From: Alphaproteobacteria bacterium
GTDB lineage: Bacteria > Pseudomonadota > Alphaproteobacteria > Rhizobiales > Beijerinckiaceae
Direction of reading: 5' to 3'
NCBI GenBank assembly: GCA_016869595.1
Contig: VGDT01000017.1
Coordinates: 1-58,218, forward strand
DNA length: 58,218 nucleotides
Shown here: piece by piece, positions 51,435-58,218 of the stretch
Layout: the number at the start of each line of letters is the position of its first letter
Numbering within the stretch: the stretch's first letter is position 1
The notes under the pieces: model-generated
Seen by the model: the letters and a program-made list of their open reading frames with translations, nothing else
Database searches by the model: none
Told to the model about the DNA's origin: nothing
Translations under genes and position numbers: made by a program

Positions 51435-51569
51435 TGTCAGGAAGCTGACACGCGAGAGTTGGCAAACTATAGGAGATCGTGTAACCTACTGATACGAAAG
51501 GTAGTTTGCAATCTTTCCAAAGAAGAAAGTTTGCGAGCCTTTCCAAAAGTAGTTTGCAATCTTTCCAAA
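51435..51569 (+). promoter_or_regulatory. Direct and inverted repeats upstream of bfd-bfr
   Basis: The 300-nt interval between the Gly/Trp-rich gene and bfd contains, besides a terminator, the palindrome TGTCAG-GAAG-CTGACA (51435-51450) and three direct repeats of about 20 bp: AGTTTGCAATCTTTCCAAA at 51503-51521 and 51551-51569 (identical) and a variant, AGTTTGCGAGCCTTTCCAAA, at 51528-51547. GCAAACT at 51462-51468 is an inverted copy of the repeat start. The last repeat ends 12 nt before the bfd ATG, so they cover the expected promoter and leader. An iron- or redox-responsive regulator is likely. Confidence 0.75.
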
Positions 51570-51581
51570 CTAGGCTAAGCA

Positions 51582-51818
51582 ATGATCGTCTGTTCGTGCA
51601 ACGTCCTATCAGACCGCGATGTGCGCGATACGCTCGGGCCACGAAGCGACCGGCCGTCGGTTGCAGCAGTGTTCCGGCACATGGGTTGCGAGGCGAAATG
51701 TGGGCGCTGCGTGCGCAGCATCGTCGCCATCGTCGACCAGCACGCCGCGAGAGGACTGGATGACTGCCCAGGGAACGGCGATTGTGAGGGCTGTCGCGCC
51801 GACGAACTGGCGGCGTAA
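51582..51818 (+). CDS. bfd: Bacterioferritin-associated ferredoxin (Bfd-like, 2Fe-2S)
   Basis: 78 residues. The [2Fe-2S] ligands are Cys4 and Cys6 (MIVCSCN) and a later CxxC (CGRC), as in Bfd, which reduces the heme of bacterioferritin to release stored iron. The C-terminal extension (about 62-74) carries four more Cys-containing positions (DDCPGNGDCEGC), unusual compared with the 64-residue E. coli protein. It starts 12 nt after a set of direct repeats and ends 26 nt before bfr, so the two form an operon. Confidence 0.9.
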   Translation: MIVCSCNVLSDRDVRDTLGPRSDRPSVAAVFRHMGCEAKCGRCVRSIVAIVDQHAARGLDDCPGNGDCEGCRADELAA

Positions 51819-51844
51819 GTCTATTTCATGGAAAGGATGCGGAC

Positions 51845-52324
51845 ATGCGCGGTGACGCGAAGGTCATCGAGTATCTTAATCGCGGATTGCGCGCAGAATT
51901 GACGGCCGTCAATCAGTACTGGCTGCATTACCGAATCTTCCACAATTGGGGCTTTCTCGAACTCGCCAAGAAATGGAAAGAAGAATCGATCGAGGAGATG
52001 CATCACGCGGATCACTTCGCTGAACGCATCCTGTTCCTCGAAGGCTTCCCGAATATGCAGGTGCTGGATCCATTGCGCATCGGCCAGTCCGTCGAGGAAA
52101 TCATCAAGGCGGATCTCGCCACCGAGCTCGACGCCCGCGATCTCTATCTCGAAGCCGCGGCCTATTGCCTTTCAATCAATGACCGCGTTTCCGAGCAGCT
52201 GTTCGAAGGCGTGGTCAAGAGCGAGGAAAGGCACATCGACTTCCTCGAGACGCAGCTTGAGTTGATCAAGCAGCTCGGCGTCCAGCTCTACTCGCAAAAA
52301 CACGTCGGCGAACTGCATTCCTGA
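51845..52324 (+). CDS. bfr: Bacterioferritin
   Basis: 159 residues, the normal size for a 24-mer heme-containing iron-storage ferritin. Start MRGDAKVIEYLNRGLRAELTAVNQYW contains the ferroxidase Glu18. EEMHHADHFAERI supplies the heme axial Met52 together with Glu51 and His54. LATELDARDLYLEAA and SEERHIDFLETQ supply the remaining diiron ligands. AAGGA precedes the ATG. In the cytosol it oxidises and stores iron; Bfd encoded just upstream returns it. Confidence 0.97.
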   Translation: MRGDAKVIEYLNRGLRAELTAVNQYWLHYRIFHNWGFLELAKKWKEESIEEMHHADHFAERILFLEGFPNMQVLDPLRIGQSVEEIIKADLATELDARDLYLEAAAYCLSINDRVSEQLFEGVVKSEERHIDFLETQLELIKQLGVQLYSQKHVGELHS

Positions 52325-52379
52325 CAGCGGACATCGCCATCGGCCGCCGCAGCGCTTTGACGCCCTGCGGCGGCAAGCG

Positions 52380-52997
52380 TCATTCCATTACCGCCGCTTT
52401 CAGAATGCAGACCATCGTCGCCTGCGCCGGCGTTTTTCCGAGATTGCGGATGACATGGGGCTTGTCGCAGCGATAACGCAAGGTTTCGCCCGCCTTGACG
52501 CTCGACTTTGCGCCCGCCACTTCGACCTCGAGTTCGCCCTGGCGCACGGATAGGCTTTCGACCGAACCGCGCTGATGCGCGTCGGATTCCAGCACCCCTC
52601 CAGGGTCGGCGGCGAATTCATAGGACTGCAGCCATTCGACGGTCTTGATCCAACCGATGATCGCCAACCGACACTTGCCGTCGTCGGAGACGAGGATCGG
52701 CGTGTCGGCCTTGCTGGTTTTCTCGAGGAAGGGTTCTTCTTCCGTCGTCTGCAACACCCGCTCGATCGAGACGTCGAGAGCTTGCGCCAGGCGCCAGATC
52801 GTCGCGAGCGTCGGATTGGTTTCATTGCGTTCGATCTGACTGATGATCGATTTGGCGACGCCAGACTGCTGTGAGAGTTCGGAAAGCGACAGATTATAGG
52901 CCTTCCGGAGGCGCTGCACGGTCGCGCCAAGCTGACCCGAAAGCGCCAGCGCCCCCGCCTCTAGTATTTTCTGCTTGTCCTGGCCCTCGACGCCCAT
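52380..52997 (-). CDS. XRE-cupin transcriptional regulator
   Basis: 205 residues: a helix-turn-helix of the XRE type (about 25-80; LRKAYNLSLSELSQQSGVAKSIISQIERNETNPTL) and a C-terminal cupin_2 sensor domain (about 115-200; GSVESLSVRQGELEVE, GETLRYRCDKPHVIRN), as in SutR- and PuuR-type regulators. A longer frame begins at 53126, but it would run through a perfect palindrome at 53059-53076 that looks like an operator. I prefer ATG 52997 (AGGG four bases upstream), with 53024 as alternative. Ligand unknown. Confidence 0.85.
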   Translation of the reverse strand: MGVEGQDKQKILEAGALALSGQLGATVQRLRKAYNLSLSELSQQSGVAKSIISQIERNETNPTLATIWRLAQALDVSIERVLQTTEEEPFLEKTSKADTPILVSDDGKCRLAIIGWIKTVEWLQSYEFAADPGGVLESDAHQRGSVESLSVRQGELEVEVAGAKSSVKAGETLRYRCDKPHVIRNLGKTPAQATMVCILKAAVME

Positions 52998-53058
52998 AAT
53001 CCCTGGCGCTTTGACCGCGCCCATCCGTTCAGAATCGATCCGGTAAGATATCCGATTT

Positions 53059-53076
53059 CGTTCGAAATATCGAACG
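53059..53076. promoter_or_regulatory. Palindrome upstream of the XRE-cupin regulator
   Basis: CGTTCGA-AATA-TCGAACG, two perfect 7-bp arms around 4 nt, lies 62 nt before the preferred regulator start and about 170 nt before the divergent phosphatase gene. It is a fitting autoregulatory operator for a dimeric XRE protein and may act on both directions. Confidence 0.55.
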
Positions 53077-53247
53077 GACGGCTTCCCGGCGCCGCTGACG
53101 GCCGTGTCGAGGCTAAGCCGTGTCATCTCGCTGTGATGCGAATCTGGTCAATCAAGCCACGCGGCGAAGCGAGAGGCGAACAGGCTCATGCTCGACAGAA
53201 ACGCCAGGGTGGATGTCTCCCAAGCGGCGCGCTCCAGCAGGGCGCAT

Positions 53248-54081
53248 ATGTCGGATCCAACAAGCGAACATGCAGTTAAACGCTATCGGACGCTGTTTTT
53301 GTCCGATCTGCATCTCGGCGCGCGAGGCGCCCAGGCCGAACTGCTGGTCGATTTTCTCAAGCATAATGACGCCGACACATTCTATCTCGTCGGCGACATC
53401 GTCGACGGTTGGCGACTAAAAAACGGCTGGTACTGGCCGCAGGCGCACAATGACGTCGTACAAAAGCTGCTGCGCAAGGCCAGAAAAGGGGCCCGCGTCA
53501 TCTATGTGCCGGGCAACCACGATGAATTCGCCCGTGATTATACGGGGCTCAATTTCGGCGGCGTCGAAGTCGTCGAGGACGCGCTGCATGAGACCGCCGA
53601 CGGCAAGACCATGCTCGTCATTCATGGCGATCAATTCGACATCGTCGTGCGCAACGCGCGCTGGCTCGCCTTCTTCGGCGACTGGGCCTATGATTTTGCG
53701 ATTGTCGTCAATACTTGGTTCAACCGCGCGCGCCGCATGTTTGGCGTCGGCTATTGGTCGCTGTCGGCCTGGGCGAAACTGAAGGTCAAGAACGCCGTCA
53801 ATTTCATCGGCGATTTCGAGAACGCACTGGCGTCAGAGGCTGCTAGGCGCAATGTCGACGGCGTCATCTGCGGGCATATCCATCACGCGACGATCAAGAC
53901 GATTGGCGGCAAGCTCTACGTCAATACCGGAGATTTCGTCGAAAGCTGCACCGCGATCGCTGAACACAATGACGGAACATTCGAGATTCTGCGTTGGCAC
54001 GATACGGCGGCTGAACGCGCGGCGGCCGAGGCCTCGGAGCGCGCGAAGGTCTTGCAAAACGAGAGAGCTGCGGCGGCTTAA
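53248..54081 (+). CDS. LpxH-like metallophosphoesterase (UDP-2,3-diacylglucosamine diphosphatase-type)
   Basis: 277 residues. Calcineurin-type motifs in order: FLSDLHLGARG near 20, LVGDIVDGW near 50, VPGNHDEFARDY near 95, VIHGDQFD near 130 and ICGHIHHA near 200. Related annotated proteins hydrolyse the pyrophosphate of UDP-2,3-diacylglucosamine in lipid A synthesis. This larger rhizobial subgroup may act on another lipid. ATG 53248 has AGGG six bases upstream; a start 20 codons earlier (53188) is possible. The stop overlaps the glycosyltransferase start by 1 nt (TAATG), so the two act in one process, probably membrane glycolipid synthesis. Confidence 0.85.
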   Translation: MSDPTSEHAVKRYRTLFLSDLHLGARGAQAELLVDFLKHNDADTFYLVGDIVDGWRLKNGWYWPQAHNDVVQKLLRKARKGARVIYVPGNHDEFARDYTGLNFGGVEVVEDALHETADGKTMLVIHGDQFDIVVRNARWLAFFGDWAYDFAIVVNTWFNRARRMFGVGYWSLSAWAKLKVKNAVNFIGDFENALASEAARRNVDGVICGHIHHATIKTIGGKLYVNTGDFVESCTAIAEHNDGTFEILRWHDTAAERAAAEASERAKVLQNERAAAA

Positions 54082-55181
54082 TGCGAATATTGGTTGCGAC
54101 GGACGCCTGGCGTCCACAGGTCAATGGCGTCGTCCGCTCCCTCGAGACCATGGCGGAATCAGCGCGCGCGCTCGGCGCCGAGATCGACTTTCTGACGCCG
54201 CGCGATTTCAACTCGCTGCCAATGCCAACCTATCCGGAGATCGCGCTGGCGCTCGCCTCGCCGCGCGCCGTTCGTCGTCGGCTCGAAGACGGCTATGATC
54301 ATGTCCATATCGCCACGGAAGGACCAATCGGGCTCGTGACCCGCGCCGTGTTGCTGCGGGAGCGCCGATGCTTCACCACGAGCTTCCACACGCGTTTCCC
54401 TGAATATATACAGGCGCGTTTCGGACTGCCTGTCGGACTCGCTTATGCGGCTCTTCGCCGCTTTCATAATGCCGGGGCCGGCGTGATGGTGTCGACGCCG
54501 AGCCTATCTCGCGAATTATCGGAGCGCGGATTTCGTCGGATTCTGCGCTGGTCGCGCGGCGTTGACCACGCGCTGTTTACGCCGAATGCGGCGACGCCAC
54601 TGCCTTATCCGCGGCCGATCTTCCTTTACGCCGGGCGCCTCGCCGTCGAGAAAAACATAGAGGCCTTCCTGTCGCTTGATTTGCCGGGCACGAAGCTTGT
54701 CGCCGGCGACGGACCGGCGCGTGTCGGCCTAGAAGCGCGATTTCCGCAGGCGCGCTTTCTTGGCGTCAAGACGAGCGCCGAACTTGCGGCGCTCTACGCC
54801 TCCTCGGATGTGTTCGTCTTCCCGAGCCGCACCGACACTTTCGGCATGGTGCTGCTTGAAGCCATGGCCTGCGGACTGCCGGTCGCGGCCTATCCGGTAA
54901 TGGGACCGCTCGACGTCATCGGCGCGAGCGGAGCGGGAGCGTTGAACGAAGATCTGCGGACGGCGGCGCTGGCGGCGCTCGACATTAAACGCGATGCCGC
55001 GCGCGCCCATGCGCTGACCTTCACCTGGGAGAATTGCGCCCGGCAGTTCCTCGACAACATCGCTTACGCCCGCGGCGCGGCCGCCCTCGGCGGCGTCGGC
55101 CTGGAGGCGCTGCGCGCTGCGAACCCGCCGTCTGCCGAAGAGCGACGCTCGGCAAAAAAGCGTCAACCTGTCCAACCGTAA
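54081..55181 (+). CDS. Family 4-type glycosyltransferase
   Basis: 366 residues, GT-B fold. The N-terminal acceptor domain begins MRILVATDAWRPQVNGVVRSLE and includes HIATEGPIG and FTTSFHTRFPEY. The donor domain has RWSRGVDHALF, FLYAGRLAVEKN and the C-terminal E-x7-E motif region PSRTDTFGMVLLEAMACG. It resembles GDP-mannose- or UDP-sugar-dependent enzymes that glycosylate diacylglycerol or phosphatidylinositol. Coupling to the LpxH-like phosphatase supports a lipid acceptor. The exact sugar is unknown. Confidence 0.88.
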   Translation: MRILVATDAWRPQVNGVVRSLETMAESARALGAEIDFLTPRDFNSLPMPTYPEIALALASPRAVRRRLEDGYDHVHIATEGPIGLVTRAVLLRERRCFTTSFHTRFPEYIQARFGLPVGLAYAALRRFHNAGAGVMVSTPSLSRELSERGFRRILRWSRGVDHALFTPNAATPLPYPRPIFLYAGRLAVEKNIEAFLSLDLPGTKLVAGDGPARVGLEARFPQARFLGVKTSAELAALYASSDVFVFPSRTDTFGMVLLEAMACGLPVAAYPVMGPLDVIGASGAGALNEDLRTAALAALDIKRDAARAHALTFTWENCARQFLDNIAYARGAAALGGVGLEALRAANPPSAEERRSAKKRQPVQP

Positions 55182-55282
55182 CGTCATCATTTCCGCGCCC
55201 ACATTCGCCTTAGCTGGAGACGAGCGCACGAAGCCGCTATGGTCGCCCGCGCCGCATCCAGAGCGCGGCGTCGGAGCGCCTT

Positions 55283-56062
55283 TTGAACCTTTCGCCTGAA
55301 GAGATCGAACGCTACGCAAGGCATCTCGTGCTGCGCGACATTGGCGGGCCCGGGCAGAGCAAGCTCAAAAATGCGCGGGTTCTCGTGATCGGCGCGGGCG
55401 GGTTGGGTGCGCCGCTGTTGCAATATCTCGCCGCCGCCGGCGTCGGCGCGCTCGGGGTCGTCGACGACGACGCCGTGTCACTGTCAAATTTGCAGCGCCA
55501 GGTGATCCACGCGACGGATGACGTCGGTCGCCCTAAGGTCGAAAGCGCACAGGACGCGATCGCCCGCATCAATCCGCACGTCGCCGTCGAGCTTCACGCG
55601 CTGCGACTCGACGCGGCGAATGCGCGAGCGATGATCGCGCGCTATGACGTCGTGGCCGATGGTTCGGATAATTTCGCGACGCGCTATGTCGTCTCTGACG
55701 CCTGCTTTTATGAAAAAAAGCCGCTTGTCACCGCCGCGCTCGGGGGGTTCGATGCATCGCTGACGACGCTGCGCCCGTTCGAACGCGGCCCCGAGGGGCC
55801 GAACCCAACCTATCGCTGTCTATTTCCGACGCCGCCTCAGGCAGGCGAAATCCCGACCTGCGAAGAGGCAGGCGTTCTCGGCGCGCTTGCAGGCGTCGTC
55901 GGCGCGATGATGGCGCTTGAAGTCGTGCGCGAGATCGTCGGCTTCGGCGAGGGACTGGTTGGCCGCCTGTTGCTCATCGACGCGCATGGCATGCGATTCG
56001 AAACAGTCCGCTACGCCTTTGATCCAGAGAATCCGCTGAGCGGCGCCGGAGCGCATTTATGA
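55283..56062 (+). CDS. moeB: MoeB/ThiF/HesA family adenylyltransferase
   Basis: 259 residues, E1-like. It has the ATP-binding VLVIGAGGLGAPLLQYLAAAGVG near 34-56, DDDAVSLSNLQRQ near 61-73 and DGSDNFATRYVVSD near 128. These enzymes adenylate the C-terminus of MoaD or ThiS for sulphur transfer in molybdopterin or thiamine synthesis. The zinc CxxC pairs of E. coli MoeB are incomplete: the first reads TYRC, and no second pair is seen near the C-terminus. No rhodanese domain. The start is TTG 55283 with GGAG seven bases upstream. MoeB versus another branch cannot be settled. Confidence 0.85.
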   Translation: MNLSPEEIERYARHLVLRDIGGPGQSKLKNARVLVIGAGGLGAPLLQYLAAAGVGALGVVDDDAVSLSNLQRQVIHATDDVGRPKVESAQDAIARINPHVAVELHALRLDAANARAMIARYDVVADGSDNFATRYVVSDACFYEKKPLVTAALGGFDASLTTLRPFERGPEGPNPTYRCLFPTPPQAGEIPTCEEAGVLGALAGVVGAMMALEVVREIVGFGEGLVGRLLLIDAHGMRFETVRYAFDPENPLSGAGAHL

Positions 56063-56088
56063 ATGCGCTCCGTCTTTAGAGCGCTTCC

Positions 56089-56242
56089 CGATCACATGGA
56101 ATCATGTGATCGATAAGGAATCGCTCAAAATCAAAAACCTTAGAGCAGGTTCTCATCGAAAAAGTCTGTCAACTTTTTCGGAACCTGCTCTAAGGGCGCA
56201 TTTTCAATGCCGAACCGGCGTCCACTTCGGCGTAAAATGCGC
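56089..56242. repeat. Composite intergenic element of nested inverted repeats
   Basis: Three structures stand in a row between moeB and ridA. First, CGATCACATG-GAAT-CATGTGATCG (56089-56112). Second, TTAGAGCAGGTTC (56140-56152) pairs with GAACCTGCTCTAA (56181-56193), enclosing CGAAAAAGT (56157-56165) and ACTTTTTCG (56172-56180). Third, GCGCATTTT (56196-56204) pairs with AAAATGCGC (56234-56242), enclosing GCCGAA/TTCGGC. The last arm touches the ridA stop codon. Elements of this type are dispersed in Rhizobiales genomes; the inner one may end transcription from both sides. Confidence 0.85.
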
Positions 56243-56595
56243 TAGAGCGCCGCGATGACCGCGATTTCAACCTTATAGGCCGGCGATACAAGCTTTGCTT
56301 CGACGGTGGCGCGCGCGGGCGGATTGGCCTTGTCGACCCATTCATCCCAGACGCTGTTCATCTCTGCGAAAGTCGAGATATCGGCAAGATAGATTGTCGC
56401 CGACAGGATATTCGCCTTCGCGCTGCCGGCTTCGGCGAGAAGCGCGTCGATCTGCGCGAGAATTTCGCGGGTCTGATCGGCGACCGATCCTCCCTTCGTC
56501 TTATCCGCCACCTGTCCGGCCGTATAGACCGCGTTGCCGCGAACGACCGCCTGGCTCATGCGCGGTCCCGCGCCAATCCTTTTGATGCTGCTCAT
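56242..56595 (-). CDS. ridA: RidA family protein (enamine/imine deaminase)
   Basis: 117 residues, the usual RidA (YjgF/UK114) size: trimeric hydrolase of reactive 2-aminoacrylate-type imines. VVRGNAVYTAGQVADKT near 20-35, ILAQIDALLAEAGS and the final PPARATVEAKLVSPAYKVEIAVIA with the substrate-binding Arg are as expected. ATG 56595 has GGAGG five bases upstream; a longer start is rejected. It is a sensible companion for cells making branched-chain amino acids, since such imines inhibit those enzymes, but it is not linked to ilv here. Confidence 0.92.
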   Translation of the reverse strand: MSSIKRIGAGPRMSQAVVRGNAVYTAGQVADKTKGGSVADQTREILAQIDALLAEAGSAKANILSATIYLADISTFAEMNSVWDEWVDKANPPARATVEAKLVSPAYKVEIAVIAAL

Positions 56596-56700
56596 CTCGC
56601 CTCCGATTTCGCAGGCGGGTTTAGGGGAAGGGCGGCGCGCCGGCAAGGGCGCCGGAAGGGCGTGAAAGAAGCGACGGTCAAAGAAGCGGCGGTCTAAGAC

Positions 56701-56922
56701 TTAATCGCCTGTCTCCTCTCCAAGGCGTCTCCTCTGAGCCTCAACTCTCGCGGTGATGATGCGAAGCAATGCGCGAGCCAAGCGACGTCGGCGTTCAACA
56801 GGATCGCTCTCTTCAAGCGCGAGGGCAAAGGCGTCGATAATCTCGTCGAGTGCGCTGTCGCCATAAAGATTGAGCACGGCTGTCAAAGTAATGACGACCT
56901 CGCTTTTGCGGCGATCTGACAT
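56701..56922 (-). CDS. Small helical protein of unknown function, 73 aa
   Basis: Begins MSDRRKSEVVITLTAVLNLYG and continues as charged amphipathic helices (DEIIDAFALALEESDPVERRRRLARALLRII, quoted here in two parts of one helix pair), ending in RRLGEETGD. GGAGG lies five bases before ATG 56922, so it is probably real. I do not know the family. The S24-type repressor lies 400 nt upstream, divergent. Confidence 0.55.
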   Translation of the reverse strand: MSDRRKSEVVITLTAVLNLYGDSALDEIIDAFALALEESDPVERRRRLARALLRIITARVEAQRRRLGEETGD

Positions 56923-57330
56923 TGAGCCTCCGGCTTGAAGAACATTGGTTCCGGCGATTCGGAAAAATGAAGCGAAAAACCTTCGATCGATATTGGCTGG
57001 CGACCCCTTGCTTCAGGGGCGAGGAGGTCTGGACGGACCGCGACTGCGCGAGATACGGTTGACGGTGGGAACTCGTGTGGAGACAGAATTGGTGAGTCTG
57101 TCGAGCAGGATGGCGACGGCGGGTAGCGCGAAAGAGGGTCGAATTTCAGCGGCAGATTTGCCCTTCGCATGTGTTTCGCGACAAGTGATGGCCACGCGAC
57201 TCGCACGGGGCCCTCGCATTGCCTCAACCGAAAGGGCATTCATGCAGCAGCCGCCAATCCATCGACCAAATTTGATCGGATCATACAGCGGCGCCTGCGA
57301 TTGTCAACCATTATTAGTTCGTCGAAGCGC
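56923..57330. other. Intergenic region between small helical protein and S24 repressor
   Basis: About 400 bases without a convincing gene; overlapping frames on both strands have low-complexity, Arg/Pro-rich translations. The part next to the repressor (about 57260-57325) is AT-richer, with TTGATCGGATCATAC and GATTGTCAACCATTATTAG, and is the likely promoter/operator region. No clean palindrome was found. Confidence 0.4.
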
Positions 57331-58047
57331 ATGAAGGGCCGGAAAGACCCAAATTTGGTTGAATTCGCGCGCCGTCTCAAAGGTTTGCTGGCGAAATACA
57401 AATCGTACCGCGAAGCCGCGGAAGATCTCGACATTCCTGAAAGCACGCTGGCGCGCGTGGCGCGCGGCGCCAATGAGCCGGGCTCGGCCTTGCTCCTCGC
57501 CCTGTCGACGAAACTCAATATCTCGATGAGCTATTTGCTCGGGCTCGATGACGAGCCAGCGCCGGCGGTGAGGACGGGCGAGCGTTCGAAGCCGGACGTG
57601 AGCCTCGTGCATATTCGCAGCCTCGACGCACGCGCGGCCGCTGGCGCGGGAGAGATCAATCATATTGTGGCGATTGAAAAATCACTGCCGTTTCCTGTTT
57701 GGATGCTGCACAAGCTCGCTTCCCCGGGCGCCAAGGTGAGTTTCATGCGCGCGTCGGGCGATAGCATGTCGCCGACCTTCGAGAACAGCGCCCTGTTGCT
57801 CGTCAACGAAAGCGAAAATGAGCTGCAGCCAAAAACCGCCAAGCTCAAAAGCGATCGGGACAACGCCGATATCTTTGTTTTTTTGCAGGGAGCCGATCAA
57901 AGAGTGAAGCGGCTGCGTCGCCTGGCCTCGGGCGAAATCCTCATCTTGAGCGACAACGCCGCCTATGAACCGGAAATCCTGCGCGGGCCCGAGATCAAGC
58001 GCCTCAAGATCGTCGGCCGCGTCATTTGGTGGGACAACCGCCTGTGA
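57331..58047 (+). CDS. S24/LexA-like XRE repressor
   Basis: 238 residues. An N-terminal helix-turn-helix (about 8-70; FARRLKGLLAKYKSYREAAEDL, ESTLARVARGANEP) is followed by a C-terminal S24 peptidase-like domain (about 125-238). The catalytic Ser is in RASGDSMSPTFEN near 148 and the Lys is in DQRVKRLRRL near 193. This is a CI/LexA-type self-cleaving repressor, close to phage-like or HTH-S24 regulators of stress genes rather than to LexA itself. ATG 57331 is preceded by CGAAG. No phage genes are visible in the window. It precedes tRNA-Phe by 82 nt. Confidence 0.88.
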   Translation: MKGRKDPNLVEFARRLKGLLAKYKSYREAAEDLDIPESTLARVARGANEPGSALLLALSTKLNISMSYLLGLDDEPAPAVRTGERSKPDVSLVHIRSLDARAAAGAGEINHIVAIEKSLPFPVWMLHKLASPGAKVSFMRASGDSMSPTFENSALLLVNESENELQPKTAKLKSDRDNADIFVFLQGADQRVKRLRRLASGEILILSDNAAYEPEILRGPEIKRLKIVGRVIWWDNRL

Positions 58048-58129
58048 GCGCGCCGGATCAGCCGCGCGTGGGGTCTGGACAAGGGGCGGCGCGCTTCCTA
58101 TAAGCCCCCGACATATCGCGTTCGCGCGC

Positions 58130-58205
58130 GCCCAGGTAGCTCAGTTGGTAGAGCATGCGACTGAAAATCGCAGTGTCGGTGGTTCGATTCCGCCCCTGGG
58201 CACCA
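58130..58205 (+). tRNA. tRNA-Phe (GAA), CCA encoded
   Basis: A 73-nt cloverleaf plus CCA: acceptor GCCCAGG with CCTGGGC, D arm GCTC/GAGC, anticodon loop CTGAAAA (anticodon GAA) on stem GCGA/TCGC, T arm with GGTTCGATTCC, discriminator A. The gene is complete, ending 13 nt before the window edge. Confidence 0.97.
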
Positions 58206-58218
58206 TTGCCTAAAATTA

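Noticed and set aside
57331..58047. Prophage marked by a CI-like repressor beside a tRNA
   Set aside because: No integrase, structural or replication gene accompanies it in the window; S24 regulators also occur alone in chromosomes.

Overview
The window is GC-rich chromosomal DNA from an alphaproteobacterium of the Rhizobiales/Hyphomicrobiales, most likely a type II methanotroph or relative (Methylocystaceae-like). The evidence is a complete PhyR-NepR-EcfG general stress response locus, a (2S)-methylsuccinyl-CoA dehydrogenase of the ethylmalonyl-CoA pathway, a tRNA-His of the alphaproteobacterial type (no G-1, A73), and REP-like palindromes of the kind common in this order. The species assignment is inference; no methane monooxygenase gene lies in the window.

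Layout. 0-6.4 kb: a possible transposase edge, a cytochrome P450, and a minus-strand iron-uptake operon (TonB receptor, two small membrane proteins, PepSY membrane protein). 7-10.3 kb: mcd, a MAPEG protein, an unknown gene and a fused pair of gene fragments (GST/SDR). 10.4-14.1 kb: the branched-chain amino acid genes ilvB-ilvN-ilvC behind a leader peptide and terminator that look like an attenuator. 14.2-19 kb: a double NTF2-like protein, a NUDIX protein, an aroK-aroB fusion and a CorC/HlyC-type CBS protein. 19-22.3 kb: the stress locus, with sensor kinase, EcfG sigma factor, NepR anti-sigma factor and divergent PhyR. 22.5-27.2 kb: an SbmA/BacA-like ABC transporter, periplasmic DUF4142 and cupredoxin proteins, and a second sigma/ChrR-like anti-sigma pair.

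27.5-32.2 kb holds the most unusual block: a 561-residue protein built of eight glycine-rich repeats, an 81-residue protein resembling the prodomain of the next gene, a signal-less subtilisin-family protease, and a convergent LuxR-type regulator. 32.5-41.8 kb: a cupin, an isoaspartyl peptidase, a cassette of SGNH hydrolase, SxtJ, DUF5989 and carbamoyltransferase (the last broken by one extra base in a homopolymer), an exported adenosine-deaminase-like protein, stress-type small proteins, ModE and a TonB-receptor remnant. 42-46.6 kb: retropepsin-like, RNase Z-like, aldo/keto reductase and HdeD genes between two inverted copies of a 105-bp repeat. 46.6-58.2 kb: tRNA-His with an AT-richer membrane gene beside it, dciA/mutY, glpK, bfd-bfr behind three direct repeats, an XRE-cupin regulator, an LpxH-like phosphatase with a glycosyltransferase, moeB-like, ridA, an S24/LexA-like repressor and tRNA-Phe.

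Most of the window is ordinary metabolism and stress physiology. The parts that go beyond standard annotation are the repeat protein/prodomain/protease block, the ilv attenuator, the two-way EcfG promoter, the bfd direct repeats and the frameshifted carbamoyltransferase.
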